64,000 bases of DNA, taken from positions 1 through 64,000 of the forward strand of contig LVBV01000011.1 in assembly GCA_001604565.1 (NCBI GenBank), in the 5' to 3' direction. This document shows, piece after piece, positions 46,164 through 54,601 of the stretch; the stretch's first letter is position 1; the number at the start of each line of letters is the position of its first letter. The position numbers and the translations under genes were made by a program. This DNA is from Puniceicoccales bacterium Verruco_01. Its GTDB lineage: Bacteria > Verrucomicrobiota > Verrucomicrobiia > Opitutales > Oceanipulchritudinaceae. Under the pieces are notes generated by a model. That model ran no database searches. It was not told where the DNA came from and worked only from the letters and a program-made list of their open reading frames with translations.

Positions 46164-46934
46164 ATGAATAACACATCGCCCATGGATATCGCCTCGCGCA
46201 TCAGACTCGAACGGCAAAAGCGGAGCTGGACGCAGGAACAACTCGCCGAACGCGCGGGACTCGCCACGCGCACGGTGCAGCGCATCGAATCTGGCGCGGA
46301 CGCCTCGCCGGAGACGCTGCGCCTGATCGCGGAGGCCTTCGGCATTCCCGCCGAAACCCTCCTGCCCGCAAAAACAAGAGTTCACTTCGGCGCACCCGCG
46401 GACCAATTTGTCCGTTTGGTAACCGGGACGATCCTCGTCCTGACGGCTGTCCTGCTCGTCGCGGGCGCTTTCACCCACATCCCGACGCTCGGCGACGGCG
46501 GGCTGTTTCTTCTGGCCGTCGTGTTTCTTGCCGGTTTCTTCACGGTGAGCGGTTACAGCGTGCGCGACGGGATGCTGACGATCCACCGCTTCGGCTGGGC
46601 GAAGCGCTTCGATCTCGCCCGTCTTGGAGGCGTGGAGGTCAATCCCCTCGCGATGACGGGGGCCATCCGCCTCTTCGGCGTAGGCGGACTCTTCGCCTAC
46701 GTCGGCTGGTTCCGCAACAGCATGCTCGGACGATTCCTCGCCTACGCGACAAACCGTGCGCACAGTGTCGTCCTCGAATTCGACGGAAAAAAGAATCGTC
46801 GTGACACCGGACGACCCCGAAGCCTTTGCCGACGCCGTGCGCGAGGCCGCGAAGGGCTCCTGCGCGAAGAACGGCACTTCGGACTGACGGGACGCCCCCT
46901 ACAGTTTCGTCACGGCGATTCCGGCTTCCTTTAA
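46164..46934 (+). CDS. XRE regulator with two membrane helices and PH-like domain, apparently frameshifted
   Basis: 256 aa as read. The helix-turn-helix domain (about 7-65) has RIRLERQKRSWTQEQLAERAGLATRTVQRIE. Two membrane helices follow (VRLVTGTILVLTAVLLVAGAF; LFLLAVVFLAGFF), then a bacterial PH-like domain (YSVRDGMLTIHRFGWAKRFDLARL; HSVVLEFDG). After a run of six A residues at 46787-46792 the read turns into an arginine-rich tail. Skipping one base there gives RIVVTPDDPEAFADAVREAA and a stop at 46885-46887, a far more natural end. The present frame runs 36 bases into the convergent deaminase gene. It is therefore a recent frameshift, a phase-variable tract or a sequencing error. Confidence 0.8.
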   Translation: MNNTSPMDIASRIRLERQKRSWTQEQLAERAGLATRTVQRIESGADASPETLRLIAEAFGIPAETLLPAKTRVHFGAPADQFVRLVTGTILVLTAVLLVAGAFTHIPTLGDGGLFLLAVVFLAGFFTVSGYSVRDGMLTIHRFGWAKRFDLARLGGVEVNPLAMTGAIRLFGVGGLFAYVGWFRNSMLGRFLAYATNRAHSVVLEFDGKKNRRDTGRPRSLCRRRARGREGLLREERHFGLTGRPLQFRHGDSGFL

Positions 46935-47426
46935 AAGCTCCGCGACGAGTTCGTCGTTGCGGTAATCGTAGTGATACTTGACGGCGGAAATTCCTGCGGC
47001 GGCGATGATTTTCGCGCAGTTGATGCAGGGATAGTGCGTGATGTAGGCGATGGCGCCGTCCAGCGACACGCCGCGCCGCGCCGCATCGGAAATGGCGTTC
47101 TGTTCGGCGTGAACGGTGGCCTGCTCGTGACCGTCGCGCACGCGGGAAACGTGCGGGCTCCCCGGCAGAAATCCGTTGTAACCGGCGGCGATGATCCGGT
47201 TCTTCTGATGCCCGGCGGTGACCATGACGCAGCCCACGTGCAGCCTCTCGCAGGGCGAGCGCGAGCTCATGAGAAACGCCGTCGCCATGAAGTATTCGTC
47301 CCAGCTCGGCCTTGTCTTGAGCGAGGCGACAAGTCCCGCAATCCGGTCTAGGTAACCGCCGTCTTCGCCCGCAGGGATTGACGCGCCGCCGCAGCCGCAC
47401 GCGCAGGGTTCGCTCTCGCCTTCCAT
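46899..47426 (-). CDS. Deoxycytidylate (dCMP) deaminase-family protein
   Basis: 175 aa. The zinc-dependent deaminase motifs are HAEQNAISDAARRG (His and proton-shuttling Glu) and THYPCINCAKII (two zinc cysteines), after WDEYFMATAFLMSSRSPC and NRIIAAGYNGFLPGSPH, the dCMP deaminase/ComEB pattern. It would convert dCMP to dUMP for thymidylate synthesis. The N-terminal 20 residues contain an extra Cys-rich CACGCGG segment, which may be an added metal site. Convergent with the XRE gene. Confidence 0.93.
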   Translation of the reverse strand: MEGESEPCACGCGGASIPAGEDGGYLDRIAGLVASLKTRPSWDEYFMATAFLMSSRSPCERLHVGCVMVTAGHQKNRIIAAGYNGFLPGSPHVSRVRDGHEQATVHAEQNAISDAARRGVSLDGAIAYITHYPCINCAKIIAAAGISAVKYHYDYRNDELVAELLKEAGIAVTKL

Positions 47427-47522
47427 ATGCGGCGAAGGTATCGCCGGGCAGCGTGAGCGCGCAATGATTTTCAGCGGCGGTTACGCTTCACAAAGGATGC
47501 GGGGTTCTGCACAATCGCCCCC

Positions 47523-48290
47523 GTGCCGGAGGAAAAGGGAAATTCCATCAACCCCAACGAGGGCCATCGCCAGCGCCTGCGCGAACGTTTCGAGAAGGGC
47601 GGCTTCGACGCCTTTGCGGAGCACGAGGTGCTGGAACTACTTTTGACCCTCTGCATCCCACGCCGCGACGTGAAGCTCCCGGCGAAGAAGCTGCTGGCCA
47701 AATTCGGGAGCCTCCGCGCCGTGATGGACGCCTCCCCGGAAAAACTGCGCGAGGTGGAGGGAATCGGGGCCGTCGCGCCCGTCGCCTTGCGCATCATCCG
47801 CGACGCGGCGGCGCTCTACCTCCAGCAGGGCTTGGAACAGCGAGAGCTTCTCTTCAGTGTCTCGCAGATCTCGCAATTTTTGCGCCTGCGCTTTGCGGGG
47901 GAACTCTCCGAGTGCGCGGAAGTGCTGTACCTCGACTCGGGCCGGAGGCTCCTGCCGGGCGGAATCGAGCGCATGGAGAAGGGTATCGTCGATCAGGTCG
48001 TCATGATGCCGCGCAAGATCGTGGAATCAGCGCTCAGGCGCGGGGCAAAGTTTCTCATCATGGTGCACAACCACCCCGGCGGCTCCCCGAACTTTTCCCG
48101 CGCGGACATCGAGGTGACCCTCGCGGTGCGCGCGGCGGCCCTCGCCGTGGGGATGGAGCTTTCGGACCACTTTCTCGTCGCGGGCGATCAGGTGGTGAGC
48201 ATGGCCGCAATCGGCCTCATGGACGAGCCCGGAAAAGTCTCGAACATGGCCGCGGAACTCCGCCCCTTCTACGGGACGCGGGGATTCTGA
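47523..48290 (+). CDS. radC: RadC-family JAMM protein
   Basis: 255 aa. An N-terminal helix-hairpin-helix-like part has GHRQRLRERFEKGGFDAFAEHEVLELLL and LREVEGIGAVAPVALRI, then a JAMM/MPN domain with FLIMVHNHPGGSPNFSRADI (HxHPxG...D metal ligands). The GTG start at 47523 is the only reasonable start in this frame. Once linked to DNA repair, the family has no settled function. Complete and standard length; it converges on gatA with 12 bases between. Confidence 0.93.
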   Translation: MPEEKGNSINPNEGHRQRLRERFEKGGFDAFAEHEVLELLLTLCIPRRDVKLPAKKLLAKFGSLRAVMDASPEKLREVEGIGAVAPVALRIIRDAAALYLQQGLEQRELLFSVSQISQFLRLRFAGELSECAEVLYLDSGRRLLPGGIERMEKGIVDQVVMMPRKIVESALRRGAKFLIMVHNHPGGSPNFSRADIEVTLAVRAAALAVGMELSDHFLVAGDQVVSMAAIGLMDEPGKVSNMAAELRPFYGTRGF

Positions 48291-48302
48291 TTCGGCTGGA
48301 CT

Positions 48303-49733
48303 CTACAGCGCCGGACGCATCGAGGCATACTCGTGTGCCTTCTCGAAAACCTGCGCCGTCTGGAGCATCTGCGCCTCGCCGAGCGGCTTGCCGATGAGCT
48401 GCATGCCGACGGGCAGGCCCGCCGCCGTAAAACCGCAGGGAAGGCTCATGCCCGGGAGGCCCGCCAAGTTCACCGAGATCGTGAAGATATCCTCTAGATA
48501 CATCGCCAGCGGATCGTCCGTCTTCTCGCCGAAGCGGAAGGGCGGCTGCGGCGTCGTGGGCGTGAGGAGCACGTCCACCTCCTCGAAGGCCTTCATGAAG
48601 TCGGATCGGATGAGGCTCCGCACCTTCTGGGCGCGGACGTAGTAGGCGTCGTAATAACCGCTTGAAAGCGCGTAGGAGCCGAGGAGGATGCGGCGCTTCA
48701 CCTCCGCGCCGAAGCCCTCGCCGCGCGAGAGGGAGAAAACCTCGTCGGTGTTCGTGGCGGCGGCGCTGCGACGGGTGTAACGAACGCCGTCGTAGCGGGC
48801 CAAATTGCTCGAAGCCTCCGCCGGGGCGATGATGTAATAAACGGGAATCGCGCAGGAGGAGTGCGGCAGCGACACCTCCTTCAGCTTGCAGCCGCGGCCC
48901 TCGTAGAACTTCGCGGCAGCCTCCACTTTGGCGCGGATCTCCGGGTCGATGCCCTCGCCGAAGTATTCCTTGGGCAGGCCGATCGTCACCGGCTTCTCCG
49001 GTTCCGCCAGCGCCGCCATGTAGTCGGGAACATCCACCTTGAGGGAGGTGGAGTCGCGTTCGTCGTGCCCGGCGATCGTCTGCAGAATCGCGGCGCAGTC
49101 CGCCACGCTCCGTCCCATCGGCCCGATCTGGTCGAGCGAGCTCGCGAAGGCGGCGAGGCCGTAGCGGGAAACGAGGCCGTACGTCGGCTTCAGGCCCACG
49201 ATGCCGCAACAGGCCGCGGGCTGGCGGATGGAACCGCCCGTGTCCGAGCCAAGTGCCGCATCGCACTCGCCGCTCGCCACCGCCGCCGCGCTGCCGCCGG
49301 AGGAGCCGCCGGGAATGCGGTCGAGCGCCCACGGGTTGTGCGTCTTCTGGAAGGCGCTGTTCTCGCAGGAGGAGCCCATCGCGAACTCGTCCATGTTGAG
49401 GCGTCCCCAGAGGATCGCGCCGGCGGCTTTCAGCTTCTCCACGACGTGCGCGTCGTAGGGGGAGACGTAGTTTTCCAGAATTTTGCTCGCGCAGGAAAGG
49501 CGCTGGCCCTTCACGGCGATCACGTCCTTGACGCCGAGGATCACGCCGTCGAGGGGACCGAGCGCCCTGCCTGCGGCGCGGCGCTCGTCGGAGGCCTTGG
49601 CCTGAGACAGGGCGTCCTTTTCGTCACGCGCAAGGAAGGCGCCGATTTTCGGCTCCACGGCGTTGCAGCGGGAAATGATGGCCTCCATGCGGCTGACGGA
49701 GGAGGAAGCGGTATCGAAAGTGGTGAGATTCAT
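48303..49733 (-). CDS. gatA: Glutamyl-tRNA(Gln)/aspartyl-tRNA(Asn) amidotransferase subunit A
   Basis: 476-aa amidase that releases ammonia from glutamine for transamidation of misacylated tRNA. The Ser-cisSer-Lys triad is visible: LDGVILGVKDVIAVKG (Lys), GGSSGGSAAAVASGE (cis-Ser region) and GSDTGGSIRQPA (nucleophile Ser). Length and C-terminus (GLPVGMQLIGKPLGE) are typical. It follows gatC by 15 bases. gatB is not in the window. Since tRNA-Asn lies in this window, the complex could serve Asn as well as Gln. Confidence 0.96.
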   Translation of the reverse strand: MNLTTFDTASSSVSRMEAIISRCNAVEPKIGAFLARDEKDALSQAKASDERRAAGRALGPLDGVILGVKDVIAVKGQRLSCASKILENYVSPYDAHVVEKLKAAGAILWGRLNMDEFAMGSSCENSAFQKTHNPWALDRIPGGSSGGSAAAVASGECDAALGSDTGGSIRQPAACCGIVGLKPTYGLVSRYGLAAFASSLDQIGPMGRSVADCAAILQTIAGHDERDSTSLKVDVPDYMAALAEPEKPVTIGLPKEYFGEGIDPEIRAKVEAAAKFYEGRGCKLKEVSLPHSSCAIPVYYIIAPAEASSNLARYDGVRYTRRSAAATNTDEVFSLSRGEGFGAEVKRRILLGSYALSSGYYDAYYVRAQKVRSLIRSDFMKAFEEVDVLLTPTTPQPPFRFGEKTDDPLAMYLEDIFTISVNLAGLPGMSLPCGFTAAGLPVGMQLIGKPLGEAQMLQTAQVFEKAHEYASMRPAL

Positions 49734-49748
49734 GGGTGGGACATGGGG

Positions 49749-50045
49749 CTATTCTTCGGCGACGACGCGGGGCATCACGATCTGGCCGTCCTTCACGAGC
49801 GGGGCGTTCATGACGACTTCGGAAGGCTTCATCGTGGCGCCCGGCACGTCCTCGCGCCAGACGTTGTACACCGGCGCCGCGTGAGCTGCCGGCTCCACAC
49901 CAGTCACGTCGATCTGGTCGAGAAGGGCGAAGTAATCCAGCACGCGCGCGAGCTGCGCCGTATAGACGCGCTTTTCCTCGTCCGAAAGGTGCAGGCGGGC
50001 AAGGCGGGCGACATGATTGATGTCGATGGAGGCTTTTTCCGGCAT
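49749..50045 (-). CDS. gatC: Amidotransferase subunit C
   Basis: 98-aa subunit that clamps GatA to GatB. It shows ASIDINHVARLARLHLSDEE, LARVLDYFALLDQIDVTGVEP and the extended C-terminus ending VVMNAPLVKDGQIVMPRVV, the standard GatC pattern. The ATG at 50045 (MPEKAS) is taken over the longer frame, whose extra residues are not conserved-looking. Co-transcribed with gatA. Confidence 0.93.
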   Translation of the reverse strand: MPEKASIDINHVARLARLHLSDEEKRVYTAQLARVLDYFALLDQIDVTGVEPAAHAAPVYNVWREDVPGATMKPSEVVMNAPLVKDGQIVMPRVVAEE

Positions 50046-50111
50046 GGCGGATGGGAAGTTAGCGCCGCCACACCCCACCCCGCAAGGCTCTATTGAGGGG
50101 AAGACGCGGGA

Positions 50112-50681
50112 TCAGGTGGAGGCACCCATCCGGCGGGCTTTTTCCGCGTGTTTTTCGATGGAAAAACCCGGACGGCCCGTGCCCGGAGCCACGAGGACTC
50201 CCTCGAACGCAAGGCCCGCCTGTTTGCAGACCTCACGCAGGCGCGCGGCGCAGCCCGACGAATGCCCGAGGAGGCGGTTGAAGGGCCACGGCGCGGCGCA
50301 GGCGACAAGGGCTGCGGCCCGCTTCCCGCGCAGCGTCCGGGGCTTCGGCGGGAAGACACGCTTGTCCACCAAAAAGCCCACGAGCCGCTCCAGCGTGTTC
50401 AAGAGCGGTGCGGAAAAATTGCCGTAGTGAGTCGGCGTCGCGAAGACCACCTTGTCCGCTCCTTCGAGGGCCGCCTCCACCTTCGCGATGTCGTCGCGCA
50501 CGACGCAGCGACCCGCCTCGATGCAGCGTCCGCAGGCGGCGCAGGGACGGATGGATAGATCCGCGAGAAATAGTTCCGTCACCTCGTGCCCCGCTTCGCG
50601 CGCGCCGCCAGCGTAGGCCGAGGCCAGTTGCGACACGGTGCCGTTCCTACTCGGACTGGCGATCAGGATGACGATTTTCAC
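50112..50681 (-). CDS. NADPH-dependent FMN reductase / flavodoxin-like iron-sulfur flavoprotein
   Basis: 189 aa. The flavodoxin-like start VKIVILIASPSRNGTVSQLASAYAGGA binds FMN phosphate. A middle segment CAACGRCIEAGRC holds four cysteines, a CxxCxxC-type cluster or zinc site as in iron-sulfur flavoproteins, and VVFATPTHYGNFSAPLLNTLERL is the FMN isoalloxazine loop. The GTG at 50681 is preferred because a full GAGGTGG ribosome binding site lies four bases upstream. Substrate unknown; quinone, azo or metal reduction are family options. Confidence 0.87.
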   Translation of the reverse strand: MKIVILIASPSRNGTVSQLASAYAGGAREAGHEVTELFLADLSIRPCAACGRCIEAGRCVVRDDIAKVEAALEGADKVVFATPTHYGNFSAPLLNTLERLVGFLVDKRVFPPKPRTLRGKRAAALVACAAPWPFNRLLGHSSGCAARLREVCKQAGLAFEGVLVAPGTGRPGFSIEKHAEKARRMGAST

Positions 50682-50725
50682 AAGGCCACCTCGAATAACT
50701 GGTTTCGTCGTGAGAACGAGGATTT
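50682..50725 (-). repeat. Interspersed ~43-bp repeat, copy 2
   Basis: About 90% identical to 20576-20618. Read on the minus strand it ends exactly at the GTG start of the FMN reductase and supplies its ribosome binding site. Between 50726 and 50857 there is no gene; a weak, imperfect counterpart of the CCACCTCGAATAACT end occurs near 50829-50845 in inverted orientation. Confidence 0.7.
50686..50692 (-). promoter_or_regulatory. Ribosome binding site deciding the FMN reductase start
   Basis: GAGGTGG on the minus strand, four bases before the GTG at 50681. It excludes the longer in-frame start at 50786 and lies inside the interspersed repeat. Confidence 0.75.
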
Positions 50726-50857
50726 GCGGATGGATGGCAAGGCTTTGGAAGTGCGCCGTATTGAATGAAATCCGGCGAACTTCCAAAACGCTGCCAGCCG
50801 TCGCAAAGACCGTTCGTAGCAGAAATCAAAGTCGTTCGAGTTGGTCACAAGTGCGCC

Positions 50858-51493
50858 TCACTTTTCCGGGCCCACGTCGATCTCGATGTATTCGCCCTCG
50901 CGCGAGAAGGTGAGCCGCCGCATGAGGCGGGCGAGGCGCGAATCGTCGCCCCGAATCATGAGGCGGTTGCGGACGCTCTCCAGCATCATGGTGTTGAAAA
51001 AGGGAACTGGGCACTGGCCGAGCCAGCCCATCTGCGGCGCAAAACCCCCGGGCACCACCTTGCCGCGCACCTGATAGACGATCTTCTCCTCCCCGAAAAG
51101 TCCCGGGAAGGAAAGGACCATGCCCACCTGCACGCGGTCCCCCTCCAGATAGCGCACGTTCGGGATCTCCGCCACGCGGATCGCTTCAAGTCCCTCGATG
51201 GCAATGGCATGCTCCACCCGGCTCGCCATCAGGGCATTCACGTCCTCCTCGGAAAAAAGGTAGCGTCCTTCGCGTCCGTGCCAGATTTTTTTGGCGCGGT
51301 CGTTCCAGCCGGGCCGGGCTTTGGCGGAGCCGCGCTCGTAGCGGACGGCCCCCTTCTCCCCCTCCGCCGACGGCCCCTCCGGGACGGGCCGAAGGGCCAG
51401 CTGCGCCGACGCCGCCGCAATTCCGGCGAGGAAGAAAATCACCGCCAGAACCGACGACACAAGAAGACTTCCACGCGACTGCCGATCTTTCAT
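50858..51493 (-). CDS. Unknown exported or membrane-anchored protein
   Basis: 211 aa, not recognised. N-terminal hydrophobic segment LLVSSVLAVIFFLAGIAAASA acts as a signal peptide or single anchor. The rest is soluble: GWNDRAKKIWHGREGRYLFSEEDVNALMASRV, then beta-rich DRVQVGMVLSFPGLFGEEKIVYQVRGKVVPGGFAPQMGWLGQCPVPFFN. FSEEDVNAL with following strands is reminiscent of periplasmic LolA/LPS-binding-type folds, but this is weak. It lies 51 bases after the GT-C oligosaccharyltransferase-like gene, so co-expression is likely. Confidence 0.72.
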   Translation of the reverse strand: MKDRQSRGSLLVSSVLAVIFFLAGIAAASAQLALRPVPEGPSAEGEKGAVRYERGSAKARPGWNDRAKKIWHGREGRYLFSEEDVNALMASRVEHAIAIEGLEAIRVAEIPNVRYLEGDRVQVGMVLSFPGLFGEEKIVYQVRGKVVPGGFAPQMGWLGQCPVPFFNTMMLESVRNRLMIRGDDSRLARLMRRLTFSREGEYIEIDVGPEK

Positions 51494-51544
51494 ATCAAGG
51501 GAGCCTCTCTTCCAAGGATGGCACGCGCGTCGTACCGGTAAACC

Positions 51545-53536
51545 TCAAAGAGCGTCATTGACGGTGAAAATCCTATATTTCTCGTCATCCTGCTCCAGCG
51601 TGAGCCACGCGGGCAGCTTGTCCTTCTCCGTATGGATCAGGAAGTAGGCAAAGGTGAACTTGGGGTCGGTGATGCGGTTTTCCGCGTAAATCATGTAACT
51701 GGAGGCATAGGTGAAGTCCTTGGGAATGACGATGTGGCGCACCTTGTGCCCCTTCAACTTGGCCTGCACCCGCGGCCAGCCCTGCGGGTCTTCCGGCCTT
51801 TCGTCAAAGAGGACGGAATAGGTGAAGATGAGCCCGTTCGGGTTTTCCCAGTACGCCGTGCCGTACACGGGCAGTTTCGTGTAATAGTTGAGGAAGGTCG
51901 ATTCGTTGGAGGGCGCGAGAATCCCGCCGTCCTTTCCGCCATCCATCCGCAGCAAACGTCCGGAAACGACGCGGAGATCCCACGTATAACCGAACTGGTC
52001 GGGCATTCCGTAAATGATCGACGTCTTCGTATTGGAAAAACTCCGGTGCAAGGCGGTGAAGCAAAAGAGGACGGAAAAGAACAGCGCCGCGACCGCAGCC
52101 AGATCGTCCCTGCGGGAGGGCATTCCGAGGGAGGCCGCGATGCAGAGGCACGCGAGGACAACCTCCATGAAGCGGTTGCTCGAAATGCCGAAGTATCCGT
52201 GGAAGAGCGCCAGGCCCAGAATCATGACAAGGGCCGCCCGCAGACCCGCACTGCGTGACTTCCAGCCCGAATACAGGGACGCCGCCGCCGCCATAACCGC
52301 CGCGAAAAGGAAGGCGAACTGGAGCGCGTAACTCTGGATGTCGATCGGCTGCTCCTCGGCGATCTGCGCCTCCCATCGCTCAAAATAAGGATTGGCGAGG
52401 CTGAAACAGTACGGAAGGTTCACGACAACCGGCACGAGGAAGAAGGAGAACCCGAGGGCGCTGTACACCAGAAAGCGCGCGTTCAGTGAATCGAACCGCC
52501 TGCCCGACGCGGCGAATTCATGCGCCTGCCAGAACCAGATGCCCGCCGTCAAAAGAGCTGCTCCGTAAACGGGGTTGTTCGTCTCAAGATGAATGGAGAG
52601 GTTCGGCAGAAACTCAAAGAGGTAGGTGCCGATGCCGACCAGGCTCGCCACATACCCGTAGAGCCGCCAGTTGCGGGAATCCACACTTGCTGCGGCCTTC
52701 GCCGGAATGAAAAGAAAGCCGAGGAAGATTCCCGCGACGACCACCGCCGTCGAGGCCGCGCTCACCCAGAAGCCGAACGCAGTGAAAAGCGCCCCGCCGA
52801 CGAACCATCGTTTCTGCCGGCATCGACCCTCCAGCGCAAAGGGCGCGGCAAGGCAGACGAGGGTTCCCACCGCGGCCAACAGAATCCACAGGTGGTGGTC
52901 GGGACTGTAGATCCCGTATTTGGTGAGGAAGAGGGACGAGTAAAGCAGTGGCAGGATGAACGCCCCGCGCCAGCCGAAGGCCAGAACACAGATCCAGCCG
53001 AGCGTCGCGGCGGCAAAGATCCAGATCGTCGTGTTGTAGTGGGGGGCCACCCTCTCGATCGCCACGGTCATCGGCATTCCGCCAAAGTAGTGCAGAGGCA
53101 TCGCCGTCAGCTCCAGCCACCACATTGGCGGCGAACTCCAGCACACGAGGCGTCCTTCGGGGAAATTGTCCGCGTCCGTCCAGCGGGGCGTGCGCAGGCT
53201 GCCCGTCTCCCACGCTTCTTGGGCGTAGATCACCCACTTCACGCCGTCGGGGTCCGGAATGAGGCCCCTGCGGTCCGCGGGGAGCGGTGAGTCCGGTGCC
53301 AGCGGGGCAAAGCTCTTCTCATACACCTCCACACGGCGGATTTCCGCAAGGCCGAAGACCAGCACAAAGAAGAGTCCGGCAAGGTAGGCCGTGACGTTCA
53401 CGCCGGTCCGGGGCCGGAGCCGCTGCCACAACTGGCCGAGCGTCGCGCAGGATTCACTTTGAATTTCCCGCTTCTCCCTTTTTTCCGGGGATGAAACTGG
53501 GTGTGTCGGCGTGCCGAAATCGTCTGCGGTGTCCAT
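51545..53536 (-). CDS. STT3/PglB-like GT-C membrane glycosyltransferase
   Basis: 663 aa with roughly a dozen membrane helices and a C-terminal soluble domain. The first periplasmic loop carries RRGLIPDPDGVKWVIYAQEA then DADNFPEGRLVCWSSPP, close to the DPD...N(Y/F)PxG(R/K) block of oligosaccharyltransferases. The next acidic-His motif is YSPDHHLWILLAAVG. The C-terminal part (from about 520) contains FGYTWDLRVV and LPVYGTAYWENPNG, possibly the acceptor-binding domain. By analogy it would transfer a lipid-linked glycan to protein or another acceptor on the outer face. The ATG at 53536 avoids a short low-quality extension. No pgl gene cluster adjoins, so substrate is unproven. Confidence 0.75.
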   Translation of the reverse strand: MDTADDFGTPTHPVSSPEKREKREIQSESCATLGQLWQRLRPRTGVNVTAYLAGLFFVLVFGLAEIRRVEVYEKSFAPLAPDSPLPADRRGLIPDPDGVKWVIYAQEAWETGSLRTPRWTDADNFPEGRLVCWSSPPMWWLELTAMPLHYFGGMPMTVAIERVAPHYNTTIWIFAAATLGWICVLAFGWRGAFILPLLYSSLFLTKYGIYSPDHHLWILLAAVGTLVCLAAPFALEGRCRQKRWFVGGALFTAFGFWVSAASTAVVVAGIFLGFLFIPAKAAASVDSRNWRLYGYVASLVGIGTYLFEFLPNLSIHLETNNPVYGAALLTAGIWFWQAHEFAASGRRFDSLNARFLVYSALGFSFFLVPVVVNLPYCFSLANPYFERWEAQIAEEQPIDIQSYALQFAFLFAAVMAAAASLYSGWKSRSAGLRAALVMILGLALFHGYFGISSNRFMEVVLACLCIAASLGMPSRRDDLAAVAALFFSVLFCFTALHRSFSNTKTSIIYGMPDQFGYTWDLRVVSGRLLRMDGGKDGGILAPSNESTFLNYYTKLPVYGTAYWENPNGLIFTYSVLFDERPEDPQGWPRVQAKLKGHKVRHIVIPKDFTYASSYMIYAENRITDPKFTFAYFLIHTEKDKLPAWLTLEQDDEKYRIFTVNDAL

Positions 53537-53596
53537 GCCCCATGATTTACAAGGGGCGGGAATTCGGAGCAATGATCAAACGCACGCAAGTGCCGA

Positions 53597-54601
53597 TCAG
53601 CGCGTGTGCTCGGGCTTCAAGTCGCGGCCCATGAGGCTTGCGATGGCTTCGGCGGGGCGGATTTTCCCCTGCAGGATCAGGTTCACCTGCTCCAGAATCG
53701 GGGCGTCCACCTTCCTCTGGCGGCAGATTTCCACGAAGGAGGCGCAGGAGACATAGCCCTCCACCGTCTTGCCCGTGGCGAGAAGCTCCTCCACGGACAT
53801 GCCTTTGGCGATGCACTCGCCGAAGGTGCGGTTGCGGCTTTCCTTTCCATCGCAGGTGAGAACGAGATCGCCGAAGCCCGAGAGGCCGAAGAACGTCTCC
53901 GCCCTGCCGCCGAGGGCCACGCCGACGCGCATCATCTCGGCGAGCGAGCGCGTGAGGAGCGCCGCCTTGGCGTTGTCACCCAGCGCGAGGCCGTCGCAGC
54001 AGCCCGCCGCGATGGCGTACACGTTCTTGACACTGCCGCCGATGCAGACGCCCGCCGTGTCGCTACTTGTGTAAATGCGTAGCGACAGCCCGCTCATCGC
54101 CTCCTGCAGGGCGCGCAGTTTTTCCGGCGCGGCCTTCCCGGCCAGCACCACCGCCGTCGGCATTCCCGAGGCCACCTGCGAGGCAAAGGACGGCCCCGAG
54201 AGGACCGCCACGTCGATTCCCGGACCGAATTCCGCCTGCGCCACGTCCGTCGCGGGCAGAAGGCTTCCCTCCTCAAGGCCCTTGGTGAGGAGGACGACGC
54301 TCGAAAGCCGCGCCGCGCCCTTCGAGGCCGCCTTCACGCTCCGGCAGACGCTCCGCAGGTATTTGGAGGGCGCGCCGAGGATGCAGCAGTCCGCCTCCAG
54401 CAGCGCCGGGGCCAGTTCCAGCCCCACCTGCAGGCCCTCCGGCAGAGGGTAACCCGTCAGGAAGGGGCTCTCGCGATTTGCCGTCATGAACATCGCCTCC
54501 TCCAGCGCATAGGGAACGAGCGTCACGGAGTGCCCGAGGCGGAAGAGATGCAGCGCCATGGCGGTGGACCAGGCTCCGGCGGGATAGATGCAGAAATTCA
54601 C
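53597..54601 (-). CDS. gpsA: NAD(P)H-dependent glycerol-3-phosphate dehydrogenase with altered Gly motif
   Basis: 334 aa. It makes sn-glycerol-3-phosphate for phospholipids. The family blocks LSGPSFASQVASGMPTAVV, GGSVKNVYAIAAGCCDGL (catalytic Lys) and GLSGFGDLVLTCDGKESRNRTFG are intact. The N-terminal dinucleotide motif reads YPAGAWSTAMA where the family has GxGxWGTA: the first and third glycines are Pro and Ser. Cofactor binding may be unusual, or this is a specialised paralogue. It overlaps panB by four bases. Confidence 0.9.
   Translation of the reverse strand: MNFCIYPAGAWSTAMALHLFRLGHSVTLVPYALEEAMFMTANRESPFLTGYPLPEGLQVGLELAPALLEADCCILGAPSKYLRSVCRSVKAASKGAARLSSVVLLTKGLEEGSLLPATDVAQAEFGPGIDVAVLSGPSFASQVASGMPTAVVLAGKAAPEKLRALQEAMSGLSLRIYTSSDTAGVCIGGSVKNVYAIAAGCCDGLALGDNAKAALLTRSLAEMMRVGVALGGRAETFFGLSGFGDLVLTCDGKESRNRTFGECIAKGMSVEELLATGKTVEGYVSCASFVEICRQRKVDAPILEQVNLILQGKIRPAEAIASLMGRDLKPEHTR

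Noticed and set aside
46780-46800. Programmed -1 frameshift at the A6-G tract, as in dnaX
   Set aside because: A -1 shift leads to a stop within a few codons; the sensible frame needs the opposite shift, so mutation, phase variation or read error fits better.
44895-46877. 660-codon open frame on minus opposite the CE2 esterase and XRE genes
   Set aside because: Covers two recognisable plus-strand genes and shows no motif of its own.
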